This document shows, in pieces, positions 43,087-51,837 of a stretch of DNA of 64,000 bases. This DNA comes from UBA2336 sp036787955 (lineage in GTDB: Bacteria > Bacteroidota > Bacteroidia > Cytophagales > Cyclobacteriaceae): assembly GCA_036787955.1 (NCBI GenBank), contig DAIQOI010000009.1:62001-126000 (forward strand). The letters run 5' to 3'. Numbering within the stretch: the first letter of the stretch is position 1; the number at the start of each line of letters is the position of its first letter. The position numbers and the translations under genes were made by a program. The notes under the pieces were generated by a model, which was not told where the DNA came from, made no database searches, and worked only from the letters and a program-made list of their open reading frames with translations.

Positions 43087-43198
43087 GTGTAAAAAAACAC
43101 GATTTCAATCAAAAGTCCACAACTTTTCTGAAAGTGCGTTTGTTGGGTTTCGAAATTAGAGGTTTATTGCGGTATTGCCTATTTTTGGTTTTCGGTCC

Positions 43199-43837
43199 AT
43201 GATAAAGAAAAGATTTTTACTTGTTTTCGCCTTTCTTGCTGCCTGGATGGCCGTTTCTGTGCATGCCCAGCAAAGCCGCCGGGTTATTCAGTTATCGGGT
43301 ATTGTACTGGGCACAGACGAGCGCGACAGCCTGATACAACTGCCCGGTGTGCATGTTTACGTGCCGAAAGCCGGCCGCGGGGCGGTAACCAATGCGCTGG
43401 GGTTTTTTTCGATGCCGGTTATGGTGGGCGACAGTGTGGTGATAAGCTCAGTAGGTTATGAAAGGCAACATTATATTGTTCCCAATCACCCCAGCGAATT
43501 TTTAACGATTATCATCGAACTTGTGCAAGATGTGACTTACCTTTCAGAAATTGAGGTGATGCCCTTCCCTACCGAAGAAGTTTTTAAAGAGGCTATATTG
43601 GCACTTAATCTGCCACCAGAAAAAGGACCTATCGATAAAAAGAACTTAAGCCAGCAGCTTCTTGCACTGATGATACAGACCACACCCATGGACGGACCCA
43701 TGAACCAGCGTTACTACCTGGACCAATGGGCTGCAGCACAAGGACAACAGTATGCGCCCATTACCAATCCTTACCTGAATGTGTTTAACTGGGCCAGATT
43801 TTTCAAGTCGTTGCAGCAGAGTAAAAAAAAGAAGTGA
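43199..43837 (+). CDS. Carboxypeptidase-like regulatory domain secreted protein
   Basis: A 212-residue protein from ATG 43199 with a signal peptide ending VHAQ (about residue 23). It then has a CarboxypepD_reg-like domain (LSGIVLGTDERDSLIQLPGVHVYVPKAGRGAVTNALGFFSMPV; SVGYERQHY) at about 30-110. The remaining 100 residues form an uncharacterised tail conserved in such proteins of Bacteroidota. No barrel follows, so it is not a TonB receptor. Function unknown. A TATTTTTG sequence 12 bases upstream may be its -7 box. Confidence 0.8.
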   Translation: MIKKRFLLVFAFLAAWMAVSVHAQQSRRVIQLSGIVLGTDERDSLIQLPGVHVYVPKAGRGAVTNALGFFSMPVMVGDSVVISSVGYERQHYIVPNHPSEFLTIIIELVQDVTYLSEIEVMPFPTEEVFKEAILALNLPPEKGPIDKKNLSQQLLALMIQTTPMDGPMNQRYYLDQWAAAQGQQYAPITNPYLNVFNWARFFKSLQQSKKKK

Positions 43838-43924
43838 GCCACTTTTCCTAGCGGCCCGGCAGTTTCTTTTTCATTTCGGTGATTTGGAATTAAACATTAG
43901 ATTTGCACACTTTTTAAGGAAAAT

Positions 43925-43999
43925 CGGGGTGTAGCGCAGCCCGGTTAGCGCACCACGTTAGGGACGTGGGGGTCGGAAGTTCGAATCTTCTCACCCCGA
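43925..43999 (+). tRNA. tRNA-Pro (anticodon AGG)
   Basis: Complete cloverleaf: acceptor CGGGGTG/CACCCCG, D-stem GCGC/GCGC and anticodon stem CCACG/CGTGG. The seven-base loop TTAGGGA places A at 34, GG at 35-36 and the conserved G at 37. The T-arm is GGAAG/TTCGAAT/CTTCT. The discriminator is A and CCA is not encoded. A34 is unusual for a bacterial proline tRNA. Confidence 0.92.
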
Positions 44000-44004
44000 C
44001 TGTT

Positions 44005-44042
44005 GAAAGGCCGGTTCAGTATCTTTGAACGGCCTTTTTATT
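44005..44042 (+). terminator. Terminator after tRNA-Pro
   Basis: AAGGCCG...TTCA pairs with TGAA...CGGCCTT (bulged stem around GTATCTT), directly followed by TTTTTATTTT, a few bases after the tRNA. Confidence 0.8.
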
Positions 44043-44070
44043 TTCCCAGCATTTCTCAGGAAAAGAAAAA

Positions 44071-44100
44071 AGGCGGCCTTTGCCTGCATTCAGGCCGCCT
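44071..44100 (-). terminator. Terminator after the CZB gene
   Basis: AGGCGGCCT (44071-44079) and AGGCCGCCT (44092-44100) form a 9-bp stem with a 12-base loop. On the minus strand TTTTTTCTTTTCC follows, so it ends the transcript of the gene at 44138-44527. Confidence 0.85.
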
Positions 44101-44137
44101 GACAGGTATATCAACTGAAAGAAGTTTATTGTGAGCT

Positions 44138-44527
44138 TCAGGCCAACTCCTTTGCTAAAGAATTATTGGCCTTCTGATTGATGGATTTTTCGGCAGCTTC
44201 AAGTAGCCGTATGATATTGTCGCTGGTCAGTAACAGCTCACTGTAAAGCCGCTCCGACTCTTTCATGTTGCCCCTCCCTTTTTCGTCCACAATCTGCCTG
44301 ACAAGCGCATGAAGTTTTTCATGCTCACGTTCAAACTCCTGCATTTCGGGCAGATGTCCGTAAACTGTTTTCCCTTTGGCATAATACCACTTACCCAGGT
44401 CGCAGTCGCGGTGTGACACTGCCTGCGCGGTGGTTAAGGTTTCCTTTCCATCCAGAAAGGCTCGAATCCTGAACTTCCAGTTCAGGTGTTTAAATCTTGC
44501 TTGTGAGAAATCAACTGGTGCAAACAT
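44138..44527 (-). CDS. CZB (chemoreceptor zinc-binding) domain protein
   Basis: A 129-residue helical protein with the CZB pattern: His in FKHLNWKFRIRAFLDG, HRDCDLGKWYYAKGK with the conserved Cys, then HLPEMQEFEREHEKLHALV supplying the remaining His ligands. CZB domains bind zinc and usually sit on chemoreceptors or diguanylate cyclases; here the domain stands alone, without a methyl-accepting or catalytic part. It may sense zinc or hypochlorous acid for a partner protein. A terminator follows. Confidence 0.85.
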   Translation of the reverse strand: MFAPVDFSQARFKHLNWKFRIRAFLDGKETLTTAQAVSHRDCDLGKWYYAKGKTVYGHLPEMQEFEREHEKLHALVRQIVDEKGRGNMKESERLYSELLLTSDNIIRLLEAAEKSINQKANNSLAKELA

Positions 44528-44654
44528 AGTTTTGGGTTGCTTTAAAAGGATAAATTTATTCTCAGAAACAGCGTTTTATGTGTAACCAAAATCACACTCA
44601 ATTTGAAGAACAAAAAAGTATAACCTGGTTCGATTTAAATAATTCAGATGGCAC

Positions 44655-45803
44655 TCAGAAATTTCCCGTCAGGAAATCTATCACATCTTTTCGGATACCC
44701 GGATTTGCCCCTGCTGCAAGGGCCACCGATACAATGAGTCCTATGGTAGCATACAATAAGTCGCGGCCAATCAGTTTAAGTGCTTTGCGCTTGTGCTTCG
44801 ATCCTTTTTTACGACGGGCTATATTAATGGCTATCTCCCTTCCTCCAATCACACCAAGAAATACCCATGTGGTGCTCAGGGGCACCGTACTGTCCAGCAA
44901 CTTATAGATAAGGAGTAAAACATATGTAAAATCCACCAGGGTAGCAGCACGTACATCAGCTATACGGATTTTTTCACTGACTACCTCTTGAATTTTATCA
45001 CCACGCAGATAAAACAATAATCCCAATCCCAGAAAAATGGTACCGGTAAAAATTAGAAATTGGGTAAATGTTAATATACGCGGAAGGAATACCGCAATAT
45101 TGGCCCCGTCCTGCATCAGCCATACCGACCACAGCGCACCACTGATAAGCCACTGAATAACCGGCCAGGCCGGATGTGCCTTGCGCTTCTTGAAATACTT
45201 GCGTATGGTGTTATAGCCGAAAAACCAAATGGTAAAAGACAACACAAAAGCCAATAAGTAGGCTGTTATACTTTTATTAATGATAGAAGTAACACCCATT
45301 GAGGAGGCACTGAAAACACTAAGCAGCAAAAACGTGGTCGATACCGGCATGCGCAGCCGGGTAAGAATCAGCAGCACCACCGGCGCAATTACCTGAAAGT
45401 AAGAAAACTGTTCCGGATGCGGATAAGCCGTATTTCCGTTAGAATCCAGAAGTCGCTGGTAAGTTACATCCCCTTTAAAATAAATAAAACTGAAGGTGAC
45501 GGTAGCAATTAAAATTAAACCTGCAAACAACCACAAAACATACCAGGGGCGGTGCTTGTTGCTTTCAATGAAGGTGCCCAGCGATTGGATGCTGTCGTTG
45601 GCCACTGTCGCGTAGGCTGCAAACAAAAAGCCAAACCACATGGCAACGTGGCGATCGAGTGTGGCAAATGCCCCCAGAATAAATGCCAGAACGATGATTA
45701 TCAAAAAAGTACGCTCCTTAACGGCACGCTCCAGTAAATTCAGGTAAATGGTGGTACCGAGGTTTTTGCGTCTGGAAGCCAGTTCATTGGCTTTGGCTTT
45801 CAT
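44655..45803 (-). CDS. PiT-like inorganic phosphate transporter family protein
   Basis: A 382-residue membrane protein with about ten spans. Paired PiT-like signatures are visible: ATVANDSIQSLGTFIES near residue 65 (compare GANDxANAxGT) and RMPVSTTFLLLSVFSAS, repeated in inverted form as VPLSTTWVFLGVIGGREIAI near residue 315. PiT proteins import phosphate with protons or sodium. The GANDVAN motif is altered, so a different anion cannot be excluded. No phosphate regulon genes are adjacent. Confidence 0.72.
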   Translation of the reverse strand: MKAKANELASRRKNLGTTIYLNLLERAVKERTFLIIIVLAFILGAFATLDRHVAMWFGFLFAAYATVANDSIQSLGTFIESNKHRPWYVLWLFAGLILIATVTFSFIYFKGDVTYQRLLDSNGNTAYPHPEQFSYFQVIAPVVLLILTRLRMPVSTTFLLLSVFSASSMGVTSIINKSITAYLLAFVLSFTIWFFGYNTIRKYFKKRKAHPAWPVIQWLISGALWSVWLMQDGANIAVFLPRILTFTQFLIFTGTIFLGLGLLFYLRGDKIQEVVSEKIRIADVRAATLVDFTYVLLLIYKLLDSTVPLSTTWVFLGVIGGREIAINIARRKKGSKHKRKALKLIGRDLLYATIGLIVSVALAAGANPGIRKDVIDFLTGNF

Positions 45804-45883
45804 AGATGATAAATAAGTGGCAAATCTGCAGTTTTAATTCGGGTGGTATGTTAAGAAAATGTTAAGAAATTCCCGCCAACAGG

Positions 45884-47713
45884 TCAGTGATTATTCATGG
45901 ATAGCTGATATATCAAACCCGCTTTTATCCACCTTCCCGGCAGTTCTACCAGGTTGGTTTCCCGGTAAGGTTTATCGAATAGGTTGGTAATGTCTGCAAA
46001 AACTGTAAGTTTTTCCGAAGTAAAGGAAAACCGCGTATCGGTAACGGTATAATCCGGAAGATTTACCCGATCGCAATACCTGAACATCACACTGTGACGA
46101 ACCTTAGGCCCGTAACTCAGCACAACCGAAGTAACAACCTGATGCCTGAGATTTTCCAGAGCGTAACGCGAGAAGGTCAAATCAGAAACCTTTTCTGCAT
46201 CAATGTAGGTATAGCCCAGGTTAATCCATCGTACCACTTTCGACCGAATTTGCCAGTCGGCCGTAAAATCAAAACCCTGCATTGATACGCCTATCAGGTT
46301 ATCAGGACGCCAGCGATCAAATGGTGTTTCACGGGTCCAATCTATAATCCTTCTGCCGTCTCTCCTGAAATAAGATGCCTGTATGTGCAGGCCAGACGTG
46401 CTCAAAAATCTCAGGCCCGCTTCATACGACTGCGCATATTCCGGTTTCAGGTTCGGGTTGCCCTCATTTACCGGATCGGAATAATACAGATCGGTGTACG
46501 TAGGTACGCGGTAGGTGTAACCCCAGTTGGCATAGGCCTTTACATTACGGTGCAAGATATATCCGATATCAGCACCGGGAAGAAATACCGTTCCGAAATC
46601 GGAATAATAATTCAGTTGTACCCCCGGTGTGATATCCAATTTTTTATTCAGCAATTCCATACGGTGTTCAGCAAATACGGTGGCTACCGACCGGCTGCGG
46701 TCTCCCAGGTTATTGCTTGTAAGTTTAAGATGATTCACATCTACACCAAATCCGGTAACACCCAGGTTGTTGGTCCAGGCAGCATTCCATTCATAGCCCC
46801 AGGTATTATTGATATGAAGATTGCGATACAATGAAGGATTACGCCTAACAAAAACATATTCATCCTCATTTCTTCTCCAGTACAAACGGCTTTCGCTGCG
46901 AAACCTGACGGGGTCATGCCGGTGTTTCAAGGTAAGGGCCACAAGGCTGGTCTGTACCGATTCAAACTGATCCTGATAATCAGGACTGGCATAAAATCCA
47001 TTTGCCCCGAAACTGCGATCGGTGAGCCCCGCTAAAATGCCGACTCTTCCGGCTGAGGTGTTCAATGAGGCCTGGTAAAAGTAATTTGATATCACATAAT
47101 CGGTGTTATACTTATAGCCATCGGAAAAGTCACGGCTTGCCGAAGCATAGTGCAAAACTCCGTTATTATTAATGGCTGCCGCAATTCTTCCCCCGCCCAG
47201 GCCATTCTCTCCGGCAACGGCCTGCAGCTTTAAAAAACTTTCTTCCGGATTTTTGGTAATGATGTTGATAGCGCCTGCAAAAGCATTCTGGCCGAAAACA
47301 CGAGCAGCCGGACCTTTCAGCACCTCAATGCGCTCCACATTTTCAATATCAACCGGCAAATTCAGCGAATGATGTCCGGTTTGCATGTCAGAAATTTTGA
47401 TACCGTTAACCAGTATCAGCACCTGGTCGAACGTACTGCCGCGAATGCCTGCATCGGCCTGTACTCCATTGGCACCGCGCTGGCGAATATCCACACCGGC
47501 AAGGTAGTGCAAAACATCGGGTATGCTTAATACAGGGGCAGCCTTTATCTGTTCGCCTGATAATACCAATACATTGGCCGAAGTTTCATTGAAGCCGGTT
47601 TGAATACGATTGGCCTGTATGGATACTTCGCCCAATATGCGGACAGAATCCTGCTGGGCAGTGGAATAAAAAGAGAAAAGAAAGGTAGCAGAGAAGAATG
47701 AAAATCTGAACAT
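45884..47713 (-). CDS. TonB-dependent receptor, BtuB-like
   Basis: A 609-residue outer-membrane receptor: signal peptide ending STAQ (about residue 19), plug with LGEVSIQANRIQTGFNETSANVLVLSGEQIKAAPVLSIPDVLHYLAGVDIRQRG and ERIEVLKGPAARVFGQNAFAGAINIIT, and a 22-strand barrel ending LPGRWIKAGLIYQL. The short plug without a carboxypeptidase-like domain and the size are like BtuB, the cobalamin receptor, and a B12-dependent reductase lies 1.3 kb away. No B12 riboswitch fits in the short upstream gap, so the substrate is inferred. Confidence 0.82.
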   Translation of the reverse strand: MFRFSFFSATFLFSFYSTAQQDSVRILGEVSIQANRIQTGFNETSANVLVLSGEQIKAAPVLSIPDVLHYLAGVDIRQRGANGVQADAGIRGSTFDQVLILVNGIKISDMQTGHHSLNLPVDIENVERIEVLKGPAARVFGQNAFAGAINIITKNPEESFLKLQAVAGENGLGGGRIAAAINNNGVLHYASASRDFSDGYKYNTDYVISNYFYQASLNTSAGRVGILAGLTDRSFGANGFYASPDYQDQFESVQTSLVALTLKHRHDPVRFRSESRLYWRRNEDEYVFVRRNPSLYRNLHINNTWGYEWNAAWTNNLGVTGFGVDVNHLKLTSNNLGDRSRSVATVFAEHRMELLNKKLDITPGVQLNYYSDFGTVFLPGADIGYILHRNVKAYANWGYTYRVPTYTDLYYSDPVNEGNPNLKPEYAQSYEAGLRFLSTSGLHIQASYFRRDGRRIIDWTRETPFDRWRPDNLIGVSMQGFDFTADWQIRSKVVRWINLGYTYIDAEKVSDLTFSRYALENLRHQVVTSVVLSYGPKVRHSVMFRYCDRVNLPDYTVTDTRFSFTSEKLTVFADITNLFDKPYRETNLVELPGRWIKAGLIYQLSMNNH

Positions 47714-47755
47714 AAAAAGTTAAAGTGGCGTGCAAATATAAATTGTGAATATGAA

Positions 47756-48232
47756 TCATAACCACAAGGCTTTGACCATATACCACATCATAAGTCCACT
47801 GACAATGAGTTTAAGCAGCGTACTGAACAAAAAACCAATAAAAGAACCGATGGCTGCGCGCATAGCCTGTTCTGAATTTTCTGAATACAGCCATTCACCG
47901 GCAAATGCTCCGATAAAAGGTCCGGTAATAATACCCACAGGGCCAAACCAGAAGCCCGCTATCAGCCCAAGGACGCATCCCCATACGCCATATCTGGTTC
48001 CTCCAAATTTTTTCGTAGCTAGTATCGGAAAAACATAATCCAATACCTGCACAACTATCGTAATGAACAGCCATATCAGCAGGAAGCGCCATGTGAAAGG
48101 CGGGCTTTCCCTGAGCTGAAGTACCAGCAAGGCAACATAACTCAAGGGCGGGCCAGGCAATAACGGAACGATGCATCCGATAAGCCCGGCCATCATCAGT
48201 ACAACCGCTACCACAGTCCATATCAAATCCAT
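47756..48232 (-). CDS. DUF456 family membrane protein
   Basis: A 158-residue protein with four or five spans and the Gly/Pro-rich pattern of DUF456: LIGCIVPLLPGPPLSYVALL, KKFGGTRYGVWGCVLGLIAGFWFGPVGIITGPFIGAFAGEWL and the end FLFSTLLKLIVSGLMMWYMV. The function of the family is unknown. It is transcribed towards the BtuB-like gene. Confidence 0.88.
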   Translation of the reverse strand: MDLIWTVVAVVLMMAGLIGCIVPLLPGPPLSYVALLVLQLRESPPFTWRFLLIWLFITIVVQVLDYVFPILATKKFGGTRYGVWGCVLGLIAGFWFGPVGIITGPFIGAFAGEWLYSENSEQAMRAAIGSFIGFLFSTLLKLIVSGLMMWYMVKALWL

Positions 48233-48343
48233 TTTAACATACAGTTATTCTCCCCTTCTAAGGTACGATTATTTGCTTTCTGATGATAAAAGTCATGGCA
48301 AGGCCACGATAAGCAAAATAACTTGTTGGCATAAAAACCAACG

Positions 48344-49030
48344 ATGGAAACTGATGCTATCCCTGTTGAAAAAACCATTGCCGGTATTGCCGTAAAATAC
48401 CCCTCGGCCGTTACTGTTTTCACGCGGCTGGGTCTTGACTTCTGCTGTGGAGGAAAAAGGTCGTTTGAAAAAGCCTGCCGGGAAGCCGGCCTGGAACCGG
48501 ATGAGGTAATGAATGAAATCAAGCATACGTCAACAGCCCTCAATACTTCGTCCATCCGCTTCGATACCTGGGCCACCTCTCTGCTCATCGAATTTATTGT
48601 GCAACATCATCATGCATACGTCAGAAATATCATTCCGGTGTTGGAGGGCCTGCTGGAAAAACTGGTAGGCCGGCACGCACAGCAGCACCCTGAGTTGATC
48701 GAAGTGCAAACCATGGGTTCATCACTTTTTGCCGAATTGTATTCGCACATGGAAAAAGAAGAGAACGTACTGTTTCCAAACATAGGAAACCCGGCATTTA
48801 ATGCGGAAATGCCCATTGAAGTTATGGAACACGAACACGAACAAGCCGGTGAACGCATCAAAAAGATTCGCGCCTTAACCAATCACTACACACCACCACC
48901 TTATGCCTGCATTACATGGCAAACCACCTGGCAGCGCCTGCAGGAGTTTGACAATGATTTAATGCAGCACATCCACCTGGAAAACAATATCCTTTTTCCG
49001 CGGGTACGGAAACCATCCGGTATCGCCTGA
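48344..49030 (+). CDS. Iron-sulfur cluster repair di-iron protein (RIC/ScdA/YtfE)
   Basis: A 228-residue protein with an N-terminal ScdA_N segment (VFTRLGLDFCCGGKRSFEKAC, residues about 28-48) and a C-terminal hemerythrin-like four-helix bundle. The iron ligands appear in QHHHAYVRNI, SHMEKEENVLFPNI, EHEHEQAGERI and QHIHLENNILFPRV. RIC proteins restore iron-sulfur clusters damaged by nitric oxide or peroxide. It lies 28 bases before the ribonucleotide reductase gene on the same strand, so the two may be co-expressed. Confidence 0.92.
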   Translation: METDAIPVEKTIAGIAVKYPSAVTVFTRLGLDFCCGGKRSFEKACREAGLEPDEVMNEIKHTSTALNTSSIRFDTWATSLLIEFIVQHHHAYVRNIIPVLEGLLEKLVGRHAQQHPELIEVQTMGSSLFAELYSHMEKEENVLFPNIGNPAFNAEMPIEVMEHEHEQAGERIKKIRALTNHYTPPPYACITWQTTWQRLQEFDNDLMQHIHLENNILFPRVRKPSGIA

Positions 49031-49058
49031 AGTTATTATAAAAAAATACGCTCATCGC

Positions 49059-50909
49059 ATGGATCTCAACCAGCAAATACTCAGCGACATTATTATTTAC
49101 ATGAAATATGCCCGCTACCTGCCCGAGCTGAAACGCCGGGAGACGTGGGATGAGATATGCGATCGCTACCAGAATATGATGGTAGAAAAATATCCGCAAC
49201 TCAGGGATCAGACCATCGAAACGATGGAGTGGGTACGTAAGAAAAAAGTGCTACCTTCCATGCGGGCCATGCAGTTTGCCGGACCGGCCATTGCACGCAA
49301 CAACTCGCGCATTTACAATTGTGCATACCTGCCGGTAGATGACATCCGTGCCTTCCCCGAAACCATGTTTCTGCTGCTGGGTGGCACCGGTGTAGGTTAT
49401 TCGGTGCAGCGTCATCATGTAGAAAAACTGCCTCCCATTAAAAAAGCCAGAAAGAAAAGACGCTTCCTGATTGGCGATAGCCTGGAGGGATGGGCCGATG
49501 CAATTAAAGTGCTGCTTAAGGCCTACTTCGGCTACAGCGACTACATGCCCGACTTTGATTATTCCGACATCCGTCCAAAGGGTGCGCGGCTGGTAACGGC
49601 TGGCGGCAAAGCCCCGGGTCCGGAGCCGCTGAAACTGTGTATTGCACATGTGCAGGCCTTATTGGAACGTAAAAAGGAAGGTGAAAAACTAACACCGCTT
49701 GAATGCCACGACCTGATGTGCCACCTGGCCAATGCCGTGCTGGCAGGTGGCATACGCAGATCAGCCATGATTGCACTTTTTTCTTATGGCGATGAAGAAA
49801 TGCTCACCTGCAAATACGGCAACTGGTGGGAACTGAACGAACAGCGCGGTCGTGCCAACAATTCGGTGGTGCTGATGCGCGACCGGATAACGAAAAAAGA
49901 ATTTTTTGAATTGTGGAAGAAGATAGAGCTGTCTGGTTCGGGTGAGCCGGGATTTTACTTTACCAACGACCCCGACTGGGGCACAAATCCCTGCTGTGAG
50001 ATTGCCCTGCGCCCCTTCCAGTTTTGCAACCTCACCGAGATCAACGTTTCGGATGTGGACAACCAGGAAGAACTGAATGCACGTGCGCGCGCTGCCGCCT
50101 ACCTTGGTACCCTGCAGGCAGGCTTTACCAATTTCCACTACCTGCGCGAAATATGGAAAACCACCACCGAACAGGATGCCTTGATTGGTGTGGGCATGAC
50201 CGGCATTGCCAGCGGCAAAGTGCTGGGACTGGATTTGCGCGAGGCCGCACAGGAAGTAAAAAAAGTAAATCTCGATATTTCCGCAGCCATCGGCATACAG
50301 TTTGCCGCACGCACCACCACCATTAAACCCTCGGGTACCACTTCACTGGTATTGGGAACTTCATCAGGCATACACGCCTGGCACAACGACTATTACATCA
50401 GGCGGATACGCATCGGCAAAAATGAGGCACTCTATGAATACCTCCAGCTGGCCCATCCCGAATTACTCGAAGATGACCTGCTCAACAGCAAGCAGGCCAT
50501 CATTTGCATACCCCAAAAGGCCCCTGAGGGTAGCATCCTGCGCACTGAAGATACCTTGGATCTGCTTGAGCGGATCAAAAAGTTTAACGAAGAGTGGGTA
50601 CGCCCCGGCTTCCGCAGAGGACAAAACGCCAACAACGTATCAGCAACGGTGTCCATACGTGATGGCGACTGGGAACGTGTGGGCGAATGGATGTGGGAAA
50701 ATAAAGCATCTTACAACGGACTTAGCGTGCTGCCCTACGATACTGGCAATTACAGGCAGGCCCCCTTTGAAGACATCAGCCGCCAAAAATTTGAAGAACT
50801 GGAAAAAAGCCTCAGGTCCATTGACCTGCGCAACGTGTACGAAGCCGATGACGAGACTGAACACACAGCCGAAGCCGCCTGTGCTGGCGGGGCGTGCCAG
50901 GTAATTTAA
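49059..50909 (+). CDS. nrdJ: Adenosylcobalamin-dependent ribonucleotide reductase (class II)
   Basis: A 616-residue reductase resembling monomeric class II enzymes. It has the first redox Cys in RIYNCAYLPV, GGTGVGYSVQ, GGIRRSAMIALFS, the active-site loop NPCCEIALRPFQFCNLTEIN (thiyl Cys and second redox Cys), PSGTTSLVLGTSSGIH and a C-terminal Cys pair in CAGGACQ that reduces the active site. Class II enzymes use B12 and work with or without oxygen. It is shorter than the 739-residue Lactobacillus enzyme but has all catalytic parts. Confidence 0.88.
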   Translation: MDLNQQILSDIIIYMKYARYLPELKRRETWDEICDRYQNMMVEKYPQLRDQTIETMEWVRKKKVLPSMRAMQFAGPAIARNNSRIYNCAYLPVDDIRAFPETMFLLLGGTGVGYSVQRHHVEKLPPIKKARKKRRFLIGDSLEGWADAIKVLLKAYFGYSDYMPDFDYSDIRPKGARLVTAGGKAPGPEPLKLCIAHVQALLERKKEGEKLTPLECHDLMCHLANAVLAGGIRRSAMIALFSYGDEEMLTCKYGNWWELNEQRGRANNSVVLMRDRITKKEFFELWKKIELSGSGEPGFYFTNDPDWGTNPCCEIALRPFQFCNLTEINVSDVDNQEELNARARAAAYLGTLQAGFTNFHYLREIWKTTTEQDALIGVGMTGIASGKVLGLDLREAAQEVKKVNLDISAAIGIQFAARTTTIKPSGTTSLVLGTSSGIHAWHNDYYIRRIRIGKNEALYEYLQLAHPELLEDDLLNSKQAIICIPQKAPEGSILRTEDTLDLLERIKKFNEEWVRPGFRRGQNANNVSATVSIRDGDWERVGEWMWENKASYNGLSVLPYDTGNYRQAPFEDISRQKFEELEKSLRSIDLRNVYEADDETEHTAEAACAGGACQVI

Positions 50910-50998
50910 CCAAGAAGATCAAGCTGTGAGCATCGAACCGGATGTCAATTGATCACAAGCCGCAAGCTGCTGGTAGTTTTCATACGTTAATGTTTATA

Positions 50999-51163
50999 TG
51001 TCATTCTGAGTCACGCTTTATGTGTGGGAGTGAACTTTGATAGGTGTTACTCTCTGCGCCTTATAGGCAGTCTCTGTGCTTTTTGCTCTCTGACAGGGCA
51101 AAACTCACGATCCGCAACTTTACAAAAGATTCATCACCTCTCTTCGTTCTGCTCAGGATGACA
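50999..51163. repeat. MITE-like element with TGTCATTCTGAG ends
   Basis: TGTCATTCTGAG at 50999-51010 and its near-complement CTCAGGATGACA at 51152-51163 (one mismatch) bound a 165-bp stretch with no reading frame. Such ends are common in intergenic repeats of environmental Bacteroidota, to my recollection. No target-site duplication is clear. Confidence 0.55.
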
Positions 51164-51266
51164 AAGGAATTTTTTTAGCTAATAGCCACGATCCAGGCTT
51201 CGCGCTTTAGCGTCTTTGCGGTAAAATGTGGTGGGCGTGATCGCCTTATACAACCTGTAAACAAAA

Positions 51267-51288
51267 GAAGCCCGGTCGCCCGGGCTTC
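51267..51288 (-). terminator. Terminator after ssb
   Basis: GAAGCCCGG (51267-51275) pairs perfectly with CCGGGCTTC (51280-51288) across a 4-base loop. On the minus strand CTTTTGTTTAC follows. Confidence 0.85.
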
Positions 51289-51308
51289 ACAACCTATTCG
51301 GCAATGCA

Positions 51309-51644
51309 TTACTGCTTCCCGCCAAGCATTACCAGGTCGTTTACACTTACCTCCGTAACGTAGCGCTTCTCCCCGCTCTGGGTTTCATACACCCGGTGCA
51401 CCAGTTTACCCTCCACGGCCACCTCAGCACCTTTGCGCAGGTACTTCTCGGCTATGGTGGCCAGCCGGCCCCATATCACCACGTTGTGCCACTGGGTATC
51501 CTGAACCTTCTCGCCTTTTTGGTTCTTGTACGTATCGGTGGTGGCAATAGAAAACGAAGCACGCTTCTTTTCACCAAACACCTTCACCTCAGGGTCCTTG
51601 CCCAAACGACCAATTAACTGAACACTGTTACGCAAACTTTTCAT
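51309..51644 (-). CDS. ssb: Short single-stranded DNA-binding protein
   Basis: A 111-residue OB-fold protein from ATG 51642-51644 (MKSLRNSVQLIGRLGKDPEVK), with the SSB pattern SIATTDTYKNQKGEKVQDTQWHNVVIWGRLATIAEKYLRKGAEVAVEGKLVHRVYE. It ends right after the OB fold at LGGKQ and has no Gly/Pro-rich linker or acidic tip, which normally recruits partner proteins. It is therefore probably a secondary SSB paralogue rather than the replication SSB. An ATG four codons upstream is possible but adds residues not seen in the family. Confidence 0.88.
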   Translation of the reverse strand: MKSLRNSVQLIGRLGKDPEVKVFGEKKRASFSIATTDTYKNQKGEKVQDTQWHNVVIWGRLATIAEKYLRKGAEVAVEGKLVHRVYETQSGEKRYVTEVSVNDLVMLGGKQ

Positions 51645-51837
51645 GACACAAAACATTTAAAGGTTAAACACACATTTACTGGGTTACGCTGCCCGCTGCG
51701 TTCCGGACCGCCCGGCAGACGATGCAAAGGTGTAGTGAGCGTTTTATACAAGTCGTTGGATAATCAGTTATTATCGGTTATATTCGTTTGTAAACGCTTA
51801 GAAACGGATAATAAAATCCCTTAAAAACCATTAAAAA

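Larger units (their letters stand above)
50910..51308. other. Gene-free stretch with MITE-like repeat between nrdJ and ssb
   Basis: About 400 bases with no supported gene. They contain a degenerate inverted-repeat element (50999-51163), a low-information segment of the type CTTCGCGCTTTAGCGTCTTTGCGG near 51197-51220, and the ssb terminator at 51267-51288. Confidence 0.6.

Noticed and set aside
47714..47755. Cobalamin riboswitch for the BtuB-like receptor
   Set aside because: Only 42 bases separate it from the next gene and no B12-box sequence is visible.
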